Source of the DNA: Paraescarpia echinospica
Taxonomy: Eukaryota; Annelida; Polychaeta; Sabellida; Siboglinidae
Length of the DNA: 64,000 nucleotides
Assembly (NCBI GenBank): GCA_020002185.1
Contig: CM034539.1
Location: 3,400,108 to 3,464,107, forward strand
Direction: 5' to 3'
The notes below the pieces were generated by a model that saw only the letters and a list, made by a program, of their open reading frames with translations, had not been told where the DNA came from and made no database searches. Within the stretch, counting starts at the first letter, position 1. The number at the start of each line of letters is the position of its first letter. Below, piece by piece: positions 1 through 9,703 of the stretch. Position numbers and translations under genes: made by a program.

Positions 1-963
1 ATGGTAGCTATATTTTGTAACGTTCAAATAGTCACCACAATTCATCAGAATAAAATTTTAGTTGAGCTATTTCAAACACAATACAAATATTAAGATTGAC
101 ATAGAAACGTTCGAATTTCTAAATAAGAAAATTCATCATGATTGCGTTTCCAAGATTGGCTTGATTTGCATTTTGTTTCATGCGGAAAGTTGGCACATTT
201 GTATTTCAGCATGGATATTTTAGCAAACTGTTAATTTTGTCCCAGGTTAAGCGGAAAAAGAACACGTACTTGTGGGTACTATTTTAGTAGTGCATGACCG
301 CGAGGAATCATTTAGCGGATATGAACATGATTACATCGTTTAGACAATACGTTGAAAAAGTAATTATAATTAACCGAAAATTCGTCAGAACAGCTTATTT
401 TTATTAAAACAGTTATTTGTTTACCAAATTCCTCGCAAAAACTGTTTTGCTGGATGTGGTGGGAGACGGAAAGATTGTTCAAAACACCATTCGAGGAATA
501 CAAATAGGACGTTGACGACACAAAGAGAACACCGCGACGAGCGACACAGACATATATGTCTATCATCAACAAATCCGCTCTCTTAGACGACAACAGGATA
601 CCACACCATCGACAAGCAGACAGAGAGACGAACCTGAGAATATGACAAGAAAAGAAACCATATGAATAAAAAGACCAAAACACCAATCAAGCGAGACGAA
701 CCCTCTCAAATGTACGAAGACGTCATTAAGCTTGTAAAAGGTAATTATGATCAATTGCTTGAATAGTAACAGTAGTTTGCTTCGGATGTCCGATGTGCCA
801 CCTTTGCCCTTATTCGAAATGTTTGAAGAGAATCGACTGCTTGCTGTGTCATGGCGTATGGTTAATGATGTATTTAGCTGCAAAAAAGTAAAGTAATTCC
901 TTAATTACATAAATTTGTGGTATGTCAATTGCAATGACATGTTTGAGTTTTGTAACAAACCAT

Positions 964-1182
964 TCAGAAAAAGCATCGTCTTCTCTCTTCGAAAATTAAA
1001 ACGGTTGCACCGTGATGTGTCAGTTTAATTTGTTGAAAGTGATAACGTTCGGAGTGTTTCTTTTTGCATTGGCGTTTGCAATTACAGGACCAAGGCTCTC
1101 TTGTACACCTCGTCTGAGCCGAAAGAGGAATTCGTGTGATAATCGTCACACACGAATTGACACTAAATGTCACGCAGCCTAC
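964..1182 (-). other. Cysteine-rich open segment, copy A
   Basis: About 72 codons are open to a stop at 964. The same segment is open in two other places, 31373-31546 and 16881-17186. A 3-base indel between copies keeps the frame (a Thr-Arg pair in A is a single Lys in B). The core reads CNCKRQCKKKH. The C-x-C-x3-C spacing recalls the wrist region of DEG/ENaC channels, but the match is weak and the position is not collinear: it lies between the HG exon and the presumed TM1 exon. Alternatives are an exon of another gene or an ORF of an interspersed repeat. A CAG/GTAGGC sits at the 5' edge and could be a splice site. Confidence 0.4.
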
Positions 1183-1734
1183 CTGTTTTTATTTCACATA
1201 AAGGATTATTGAATAACCGAGAGTGTTGTTAATGTAATAATGTTGTCGAATTGCCGGTGACATTAATGTTTAATGTTGTTTTCATATTTTAAATAACCAA
1301 ACTCCCCAGTGTACATGTCCCGGATAAAAGTTGACTGTCAAATTCGGGAGACAAGAAGAACGAATTGACCATAACGTATTATAACACCACCACAGTAATT
1401 TAGAATGTACAAATGCTATACGCTACGGAAAAGTGAAGAAACTAATAGTTGACATGTCCCTATATAAATGGGACAAAAGTGGATATATCAAATACAAGAT
1501 GGACAAGCGAAGGTGAAACGGACTCATAAACAAACCACCAAATGTAAAAAACTTAGAAAAAGATAAGAATGAATATGGCGAAGCATTCATTGAAGTGTCC
1601 TGATAACTGCATTTAAACAACATGACGATATGTTGTTAAAGTTGAGTTATCTTAATAATTGATTGTACAAAAGGATATCATTGAACGTCTGCCAGAAAAC
1701 AATCTAGCCTGGTTGATTGCACTAAGTCATTTAC

Positions 1735-1945
1735 CTTCGAGCGACGTGGCTTGTCGAATCAGTGACATTTCGCAGCCCGTGAAATGTGGTGTTTTCACAG
1801 AACGTCCCGAAGGCGTGTCCCCATTGCTTGCTCGGCTCGCTCTTCTCGTCTCCGGTGTCACCGTGTTGTAGCGACGTCGCTATCGACGAACAGGAAGGCG
1901 TCTGGAAGTCCTGTGTTCTACTCGCGCAGCCGGCGCCTTTCGTAT
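1735..1945 (-). CDS. DEG/ENaC channel exon with HG motif (paralogue A)
   Basis: This 211-bp exon candidate is bounded by an acceptor ending AATTGTAG (1946 onward) and a donor AAG/GTAAAT (1735/1734). It is open throughout in the frame ending ...FCENTTFHGLRNVTDS... That is the cytosolic N-terminal signature of degenerin/epithelial sodium channels: an invariant His-Gly about 20 residues before TM1, needed for gating in the family. The family forms trimeric sodium channels in the plasma membrane, gated by peptides, acid or force depending on subfamily. The exon begins with two bases that complete a codon and ends in phase 2. It has the same length as its paralogue at 32103-32313 without any indel, and its last 60 bases are almost identical, which argues for constraint or recent duplication. 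TM1 and the rest would lie left of the window. Subfamily (FaNaC-like or other) is not decidable here. Confidence 0.72.
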
Positions 1946-2411
1946 CTACAATTATTTAGTAACCTTTAAAAGAACACACATAATTTGTTGGTTTGAGACA
2001 ACAAAGTGTAGATGGCGCAAATAAATTCGTTGGCCCATTGTCATGTTAGAATCATTTGTTCGTGTTGGTGACATCGGCGTCAAGTAGTGATATGCGATTT
2101 GTGTTAATCATATTCAGCTATGGCAGGATTTAAGTTCATTTTTATGAAATATATAGTAATTTTTTACTAGATGTTTTGTTCGATTAATTATTACAGTTTC
2201 AAGGCTGAGTGGAAGTATAAAGAAAGAAACCAAAAAATTAGCATATTGTCATTAATCATCGAGTTGTGGAAGTCCCTACCTCCTTATTACTCCAGAAACA
2301 TGGGTGGGACGTTCTTCATTTGTGGCATAAATGTGTGTTTTTGAGGAATAATGTGTGGCTGTGAAGATTGTTGTATTTACTGCAGCCAAGAGTCGATCGA
2401 TCAGTGTTTTG

Positions 2412-2880
2412 CAAATAGTGTATGTTGCACTCGGTCTGAACATTCATCAACAATAACCTGCTGGTTTGGTGTATTTTGTACACGGTCTGAACACTCATCA
2501 AAACGAACCTGCTGGTTTGGTGTATGTTGCACTCGGTTTGAACACTCATCAAAACGAACCTGCTGGTTTGGTGTATGTTGCACTCGGTTTGAACACTCAT
2601 CAAAACGAACCTGCTGGTTTGGTGTATGTTGCACTCGGTTTGAACACTCATCAAAAAGAACCTGCTGGTTTGATGTATGTTGCACTCTGTCTGAACACTC
2701 ATCAAAAAGAAACTGCTGGTTTGGTGTATGTTGCACTCGGTCTGAACACTCATCAAAAAGAACCTGCTGGTTTGGTGTATGTTGCACTCGGTCTGAACAC
2801 TCATCAAAAAGAACCTGCTGGTTTGGTGTATGTTGCACTCGGTCTGAACACTCATCAAAAATAACCTGCTGGTTTGGTGT
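2412..2880. repeat. 51-bp minisatellite, about 9 units
   Basis: A 51-bp unit containing GTTGCACTCGGTCTGAACAC is repeated about nine times with a few substitutions per unit. As 51 is a multiple of three, several frames are open on both strands (for example a 17-residue repeat beginning NIHQTSRF on the minus strand). I read these frames as products of the period and not as a gene. The array sits in a block of about 700 bp (2225-2940) that is absent from the matching place in copy B (about 33570-33620), so it arrived or expanded after the duplication. Confidence 0.9.
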
Positions 2881-3027
2881 ATCTCATTATTTATGTCTAT
2901 GAATTTTCTCTTCCATTCCTTAGCACTTATGGTCTCTAACACATATTGTGGTTTGATGGTAGGAAGAACAAACGAATACCCTGCACTGTGTTGCTCACGG
3001 TAGAGAATCGATAACAGAATGCATTAC

Positions 3028-3434
3028 CTGTATAGGTGAATCCTTGATTACTGTGTGAAGCAGTCGATGCAGCGACGTTGTCCTGTAACATTTCCCGTAT
3101 CTCACTGACATCGCGCTTGACATCACGCTTGAGATGATGGGCATCTAACTGTAATATATCCCGTGCCTCAGTATTCTCTCGCCTGAGCTGCTCAGCGTCT
3201 GTCTGTATTCTCTTCCGTATCGCCGTGACTTCACGCTTGAGCTGCTGGACATCTGTACATAAAATCTCTTGTGAATCCGTATTATCTCGTCTAAGCTGTC
3301 CAACGTCTCTCAGATGTACACTTCGTATCGCCTTGACGTCACGCTTGAGCTGTTCGACGTCTGTCTGTAGAGGGCAGATCACTGATGCCCCAGCTTTGGC
3401 ATTCTGGTGAGGTGGGTGCTGCACCGAGTACATC
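3028..3434 (-). CDS. Coiled-coil exon upstream of the DEG/ENaC exon (paralogue A)
   Basis: A 407-bp exon candidate is bounded by acceptor CTTTGTTAG/G and donor ACAG/GTAATG. It carries an ATG four bases from its start (MYSVQHPP...) and is open throughout. Residues about 20-115 are tandem repeats of roughly 19 residues, alternating TDVEQLKRDVKAIR-like and LRRDNTDSQEIL-like units. These have the charged heptad character of a parallel coiled coil. The exon ends in phase 1, and the next exon on this strand (1735-1945) starts with exactly two bases, so the two splice in frame. The simplest model is one gene whose cytosolic N terminus is a coiled coil followed by the channel HG motif. The other reading is a separate neighbouring gene. 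Its counterpart at 33699-34097 is damaged. No function is known to me for such an extension. Confidence 0.5.
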
Positions 3435-4084
3435 CTAACAAAGACAAACCCAACATATTCTGTTCTGCTTAGGACCAAATGTCTCATCACGCCATAGGGA
3501 CTGTCGCTGTTTGACCCATGTCACCACATGATCAGTGTAAGACAGCACCAAAATTGGACAACTTCTAAAATTCCGGTAACCACAATTAGGTCAACTTAGA
3601 CCATCACATGGATCCAGTTATATCAACTCCGAACATCATATGGACCACCTTATGTCAATCCTGACCGTCATATAGACCATATTAGGTCAAGTCTGACCAT
3701 TACTAAGAGCACTGTTGTGTGACCATAATATAGTAGTCACATGTTACCCTGTTTAAATATTTAACACTAATATTGCATTATATTCCTTCTGAACTACTCC
3801 ATCACTCAGTGTTCTATGTTACGCGCTCTTCATTTAAGCATTATACAAAGTCTGAGTAGCATCATTCTCTACTACAGCTGCAACTTTATCATGTTCCCTT
3901 GCTTAACTTACGCTTGCGATTGTCATAACAATGCTTAAACTTTATATGAAGATTATGTCTAAAATATGTTTACCTTAGTACAGTAGCTGCATTATCTTGA
4001 TATATTGACTTATTTTACTTAAATACACAGGTCAACTTGGCCCATAGCTGTCCTGCTAGATATCACTCTACTAAGGTTATTTAC

Positions 4085-5482
4085 AAGCAGCCTGTAACAA
4101 GTGGGTTATAAAAATCAACCTCTTCAAATGCAAAGCAATCAACTCATTCACAGGCACATTAACATGGAAAATGAAGAATTGGACACTGTGAGAGAGTTCT
4201 ACTTCCTAAGCAGCATAATACCTTCTACAGAGAGGGAAGTTGTCAGGCGAATAGCCTTAGCATCAACAACATTTGGTAGACTCGGAAACAACATATTTCC
4301 AAACAGACTCATCTCAATAAGAATGAAAGTCATATTATATGTGGCCCTTACACTGCATATGGCAATTTATGGTGTAGAACCTGGACACTACGATGGCAAG
4401 AAACGCACTCTCTTGAAGTTTCTGAGATGCGTTTCCGTTATATATTGCCATGCGCGGGCTATCAGAGGTGTTACAACTTATATACACATATAGACTTAAA
4501 CATTAGAACAATCATCGAAAACATACACACAATCATCCACCGCCACAACGTGTCGCCATGCTCCGGCGCCATATTTTACTCCATCCTAAATGGAGTAAAA
4601 CAAATGGGTTATTAAAATCACCCTCTTCAAATGCAAAGTAATCAACTCATTCACAAGCATATCAACATGTAAAATGAAGAACTGGACACTGTGAAAGAGT
4701 TCTGCTTCATGGGCAGCATAGTATCTTCTAAGAGAGGAAAGTTGCCAGGCGAATAGCCTTAGCTTCAACAACATTTGGTAGACTCAGAAACAACATATTT
4801 TCAAACAGAGTCATCTCAATAAGAATGAAAGTCATATTATATATGGCCCTTATACTGCCTATGGCAATATATGGTGCAGAACCATGGACACTACGATGGC
4901 AAGAGACGCAATCTATTAAAGTTTCTGAGTTGCGTTTCCTGCGGACTACCAGAGGTGTTACAAGGACAGACAGATTATGAAATAGCCAGATCAGAGATGA
5001 TGCATTCACCCCTGATTCCCGTTCAGATGTCATCAGACATAGAAGACTACGGTGGTTTGGATCTGTCTGCCGTATGACAAACGAAAACCTAATAAAAATA
5101 GCATACAAGGAATACTTTAACGAACACAGCAACCAAGGAAGGCCGCGGAAGAGGTGGAGTGACCAAATTAGACAAGACAATGGAATCCCACTTTTCAACA
5201 GCAGAACGGTGTGATCTAGACAGGACGAAATGGAGGTGTGTGACATCCAGGAGGGTAGTGAGAGGTCAAATCTTTTCGTCCAACTCCTCCCTGCTTTCTT
5301 TTGGAATATGGTATTCTTGATTGTGTACTTTCATACGTTGTCCATTCTACCAAGGTGTCGCCTCTTTCGTTTCACATTTGCCTGTTGCCGCTTCCGAAAT
5401 GTTTGTTCGTTTCTCTAATTTCGCATTAAAGTCTCCTATCACTATCGTATATATACCTATATATATATATATATATATACAC

Positions 5483-5568
<86 letters not shown>

Positions 5569-5955
5569 ACACACATATATATATATATATATGTTGCCAT
5601 GTGCGGGCTATCGGAGGTGTTACTATGGCAGACAGATTACGAAATAGCCAGATCATAGATGAGGCATTCACCCCTGAATCCATCTCAGATGACAACATAC
5701 ATAGAAGACTCCAGTGGTTTGGGCAGGTATGCCGTTCGCCAGCCGAAAATAAAGTAGCTTACAAGGAAGATTTTAACTTACTCTGAAAACGAGGAAGGCC
5801 GCGGAAGAGGTGGAGTAACCAAATTAGACAAGACACTGGAATCCCACTTTTTAACAGCAGAACAGTGTGATCTAGACAGGACGAAATGGAGGCGTGTGAC
5901 ATCCAGGAGGAAAGTGAGAGGTCAAATCGGCGTAGGCATTTAAGTCAAGTAAGTC
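4085..5955 (+). pseudogene. RTE-like LINE, C-terminal RT fragments in tandem (relic)
   Basis: Three fragments of one element lie head to tail: about 4085-4470, 4600-5275 and 5590-5955; the first two share their 5' part. Conceptual translation gives the thumb and C-terminal region of RTE-type reverse transcriptases: an F-Y-F-L-S-S-I-I / RRIALASTTFGRL block, then HRRLRWFG-VCRM and GRPRKRW. Fingers, palm and endonuclease are missing, and stops and frameshifts are frequent, so it is not functional. The last fragment ends in a short AAGTC/AAGT tandem tail, as expected of RTE 3' ends. The insert interrupts segmental copy A precisely: the flanks match continuously across it in copy B (about 34890-34912). 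A perfect 11-bp stem with a 5-base loop lies at 4574-4600, between fragments one and two. Confidence 0.75.
5459..5592. repeat. Compound (AT)n-(AC)n-(AT)n microsatellite
   Basis: A run of TA dinucleotides (5459-5479) passes into an AC tract of about 90 bases and ends in another TA run (5575-5592). It lies between two RTE fragments. Open frames on either strand here are dipeptide repeats of no coding value. Confidence 0.97.
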
Positions 5956-6029
5956 AAGTTTATCCAGAACGCACCGCGTGTTAACAGCGGAAATCAAGTG
6001 TTATGCTTGAATCGTTCGCTCCACTTCTT

Positions 6030-7060
6030 CTGTGGCAAACCTCTTTTTCATTGAAAGCAGTGCTAACGAGATTTTTATTTTCGTATACCCTACGGTGATA
6101 ATATACCGTCACGTAACTCAAAAAGTGACTATTTGCGCATATTTTATCTGGTTGTATTGCTATGCCAACAGTTAAATCAAATAACCTAATTTGACCTCTA
6201 AACTTCCCAAAACCAGTCTTGCAGTCTGGTGAAAATTTGCTTCCGTGGAAGTGACAAAACAGTTCATTTAAATCCTGCGGCTCTTGTCCAACAACACCAC
6301 CACAGATCTTGCCTTGGATGCGTTTTACAGCGAGCAGTAGCGCAAACACAACACCGCAAACACAGTTCTACACACTGTTCTGGAGCCGTGTCCATCAGCA
6401 AGAACAATAGACGCTACATATACACTTGTCTCCTGTTTGTCAACTTCTTCCTTTCATCCTTGACGTCCAGATTGATGTTGCTAATTGCCATGCAGTGGTC
6501 TCTTCCGACGTTGACTTGGTTGATGATTTTTTATTGAAATTGTCTTTTAATGTCTTACTTGAAAGAAGTGATAACGAGATGTTTGTTTGGTATACCCTAT
6601 GGTGACCATATACCGTCACCTAACTCAAATATTGACTTTGCACCATACTCCATCTGATTGTATTTCTACGTCAACAGTTACATCAGAGAACCTACCTTGA
6701 CCTCTAAATTTCTCAAAACCAGTCATGCTGTTTCTGCTTTCCAGATTGGTGAAAGTTTGCTTCCGTGGAAGTGACAAAACAATTCATTTAAATCATGCGG
6801 CTCTTGTCCAACAATACCACTACAAATCTTGCTGTCCATGCATCTTACAAAGAGCAGTAACGCACACACAACACCACAAACACAGTTCTACACAGCTGTT
6901 CTGGAGCCGTGTGTTCAAGAGCAAGAACAATACACGAATTACCTTGCAATACGCAATGCTGGTCGTGTCTTCAGGTGGCGGCTTCGAAAATCAGGCGACA
7001 AACTTTATTACATGCTGCAGAGATCACATTCGAACGACTATATGATATTTTCAGCTTAGC
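6030..7060. repeat. Tandem pair of a repeat also present at 34980-35480
   Basis: The stretch 6030-6535 is followed by a diverged copy at 6536-7060. Both contain a block around GTTTGCTTCCGTGGAAGTGA and a later TTCTGGAGCCGTGT. A third copy lies at about 34980-35480 in segmental copy B. Reading frames differ and break between copies, so I see non-coding repeats and not exons. Confidence 0.7.
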
Positions 7061-7375
7061 TAAATAATATATCAGCAGCTGATGACTGTGTAATATACCG
7101 TCATAATGTATTGTGCCGCGTTGGAATAAATCGATCACACTTTCCTAGCTCTCGCTTTCCTAACATGTTGCGTCACTTCACTTTGGTTTAATGTTAGAGG
7201 TTGCGCAAACATATATTACATTCAGAAAGCCATTTCGGTAATGAAACATTCGTGTATGAGCAACAATAAATAATCGACATGACATTTAGTGCCCATCCGT
7301 GTGTAAAATATGTTTGCCGAATTCCTCGTTCGATTCCTATCTGTGGATAGGTCGCGTCATTGTATATATGTCGTT

Positions 7376-7378
<3 letters not shown>

Positions 7379-7465
<87 letters not shown>
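7379..7465. repeat. (GT)n microsatellite
   Basis: About 43 uninterrupted GT dinucleotides. Confidence 0.98.
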
Positions 7466-7466
<1 letters not shown>

Positions 7467-8399
7467 CACAGTGTCCTCAGTTGCTGTGCACTGTCGACAA
7501 ACGCTACATTGCTGAAATCACTTGTCCTGGCGCTCACTACGACATCTGTGTAACACCTAACACTTATATCAAAGAGTGACAAGAACCAAACTTGTCGGAC
7601 AAAAGAAACACCAAACACTTAGATCAACGAGTGACAAGAACCAAACATCACATACCTTCATGTCACGAGACGATCATCTGTTTGGATTCACATCCAACGA
7701 GCCGACCATAGGACTCGTATGAGGTTTCGCTTCTTTTAACGGAAAACATATGTGTATGAAACATCCGTCTTTACAACGTAATAATTCTATATTTACAAAT
7801 AGTCCGAGCGATCAGACAATATACGACCTTCTAGAGAGTCGAAAAAGGAAAGACCAGAATCGTCGGAAGTATGGTATATACACTAGTTTTCGGCGTCATC
7901 TCATTTGCATAACCAATCAGACCGAACGTACATCACGTGACTTCCCTTAACACAAAAAATGTGCACGTTCATGAGAGAGGCGACATTCGATGCCACACAA
8001 TGGACACCAATGTAATTAGTCAGAGTATTGCCATCTACCGGCCATGATAGATCTCTATTCGTTGACACACTTCCGCGAATACTGGAAGCATAGAGGCCAC
8101 CATGACAGTCAAGTAACTTCCGGTGCGACGTCATTTCCGACGTAGCGTTCCTAATAGAGGCTGTCATAACAAGCGAATTTGAAAACTGCTATGATCGAAA
8201 ACGACTATGTCAATAACATGTAAGGACAACCACCTGACAGGACTTCATTCAAAGAGGTGACCATCATGGTTCCAACGTCACTTAACGGACACCAATGTAA
8301 TTAGTCAGAGTATTGACATAAGACATAAGTGGTTAACATATATGTACTGAACTACACATATACATAACTGGCTAACGTCTCTACTGAAATACACATAAC
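7466..8399. other. Gene-free stretch with a 29-bp direct repeat
   Basis: No convincing exon. A perfect 29-bp direct repeat lies at 8002-8030 and 8287-8315, bracketing about 256 bases. This could be the target duplication of a small insertion or a local duplication. From about 8330 a minisatellite begins whose unit contains CTGAACTACACATA and ATAACTG. Confidence 0.55.
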
Positions 8400-9366
8400 T
8401 ACCTACCATATCGCCCAAGCTGTTCACGGCAACACTCGAAAGCATATTCCGAAGACTGACCTGGGAAACCAGAGGCTTGATGATAGACGGAGAATATCTC
8501 AGCCATCTTCGCTTCGCCGACGACATACTCATATGCGCTACTACACCGGAAGAACTACAAAACATGCTGCAGGAGCTAGCTGATAAAAGTTAAAAACAAG
8601 GTCTCAAGATGAACATCTCGAAGACAGAAGTGATGCTAGAAAATTACACACCAATATATATCAACACGACGCAGATAGAGAACGTTGAAAGCTATGTCTA
8701 TCTCGGACAGTGATACAGTATCAGAGACAAAAACCAAGATAAGGAGATTCAAAGAAGGATCACAGCCGGCTGGACAGCATTCGCCAAACACCGCGACATC
8801 TTCAAAGGTAACTTTGGAACCTGCTTGAAGAGACAAGTCTTCAACTCATGCGTACTTCCAGCGATGACATACGGCGCGGAAACATAGGCACTCACCATAC
8901 AGGCAAAGAATAAGCTAGCACCCGCACAAACGAAGATGGAAAGAAGTATGTTAAACACCACATACCGGGAGAAAAAAAAAACATCTGGGTAAGGCAGAAG
9001 ACAAAGTTCATAGACGTGATAGAACAAATCAGAAGACAGAAGTGGACCTGGGCAGGGCACATCAGCAGACTACGAGATAACCGATGGACATCGCGTATCA
9101 CAACCTGGAGACCTTACGAAGGGAAACGATCTAGAGGAAGACCGGCGAGACGGTGGAGAGACGAACTAGACGAGTACTGGAAGGGCACCATCTGGCAGAG
9201 GATAGCGCAAGACAGGCATATTTGGAAACGACATGCTGAGGCCTTCGCCCATCCACGGGCTACTACGACTGCACAATGATGATGATGATAACCTATCATC
9301 TGTATTGAAATATACGCAGACATAACTGTGTAATGTTTCTATACTGAACTACATTCAGACATAACT
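8330..9366. repeat. Short minisatellite split by the RTE relic
   Basis: Units of about 36 bases, each with CTGAA(C/A)TACA and ACATAACTG, occur twice before the RTE relic and twice after it. The array joins directly to repeat X at about 9367. Confidence 0.6.
8400..9295 (+). pseudogene. RTE-type reverse transcriptase relic, 5'-truncated
   Basis: Translation from about 8416 shows the palm segment with the catalytic FADDI (residues LRFADDILICATTPEELQ), then the NISKTEVM and VESYVYLGQ blocks, the thumb (LPAMTYGAET), and the C-terminal W-AGHISRLRDNRWTSR and RGRPARRWRDEL blocks. This is the layout of RTE-clade LINE ORFs. The upstream endonuclease and fingers are absent. At least three stops and one frameshift near 8975 (in the A9 run) make it non-functional. 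It ends at about 9295 in TGATGATGATGATAA, a trinucleotide tail typical of RTE elements. The flanks on both sides are units of the same minisatellite (8330-8400 and 9296-9365), so the element landed inside that array. Confidence 0.8.
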
Positions 9367-9605
9367 GATGACGTCATACAGGGTGCGCCCTCTCGCGATC
9401 GCAACAAACAAACATGTCCAGACACGTCTCGAGTACGGGTTTTATAAGAGACACGAATTTAATCGCTACCTAATAACACTAGTCTATTGTTCTTCCAACA
9501 TACAGAGCATTCGTTATCAGTTTAGTTTGAATTATATTGATTTATCCTGGTTTATACTGGTGTTCGATATAGTTCTTACAAATGATAGCTAATACACCTG
9601 TACTG
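9340..9605. repeat. Composite repeat X, left part of an interrupted copy
   Basis: This contains the ATGACGTCATACAGGGTGCG and CGAGTACGGGTTTTATAAGA blocks that recur at 15290-15385, the cttccaaca-cagagc block that recurs at about 14742 and 20744, and GATAGCTAATACACCTGTAC that recurs at 14510 and 20430. The sequence breaks at CTGTACTGTT and resumes after CR1 copy 1 at about 13880 (TCATAACGCTTCACCTTGTT). At 14535 and 20460 these two halves are continuous. CR1 copy 1 therefore inserted into X. Confidence 0.75.
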
Positions 9606-9627
9606 TTTAACAAGATTTAACAAGATT

Positions 9628-9654
9628 GCCATCCAGAAAATTACTCTGGATGGC
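9628..9654 (-). promoter_or_regulatory. 3'-UTR stem-loop of CR1 copy 1
   Basis: GCCATCCAGA (in RNA orientation) pairs perfectly with TCTGGATGGC across a 7-base loop, 20 bases before the tail. Copies 3, 4 and 5 keep the stem as GCCACC.../...GGTGGC: a C-G pair in them is a T-A pair here, a compensatory change. In CR1, L2 and related LINEs the 3' end of the RNA is recognised by the reverse transcriptase to start target-primed synthesis. By analogy this hairpin and the 10-base tail repeats are the likely recognition signal. Confidence 0.7.
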
Positions 9655-9703
9655 AGGTGGACAAGGAAGCCTTTTGGCTTATCGAGAGTCCAATACTTTT
9701 TAT

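Larger units (their letters stand above)
1..7110. repeat. Segmental duplication, copy A
   Basis: Read side by side, this stretch matches about 29290-35570 in the same order and orientation, with many small indels. Anchors are 20-180 with 29290-29470, 760-860 with 30480-30600, 1010-1300 with 31380-31640, 1650-1960 with 32027-32340, 2950-3440 with 33620-34100, 5956-6120 with 34912-35090 and 6750-7110 with 35210-35570. Copy A has two insertions missing from B: the minisatellite block (about 2225-2940) and RTE-like fragments (4085-5955). Within A, 6030-6535 and 6536-7060 are themselves a tandem pair, single in B. The paired exons annotated below suggest a tandem gene duplication. Stretches 1-963, 1183-1734, 1946-2411, 3435-4084 and 5956-7378 show no other feature I recognise. 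Confidence 0.85.

Noticed and set aside
2316..2942. 208-residue minus-strand frame of 17-residue repeats
   Set aside because: Entirely due to the 51-bp minisatellite; several frames are open on both strands.
5347..5698. VCVC/HTHT dipeptide proteins
   Set aside because: Translation of the AC microsatellite.
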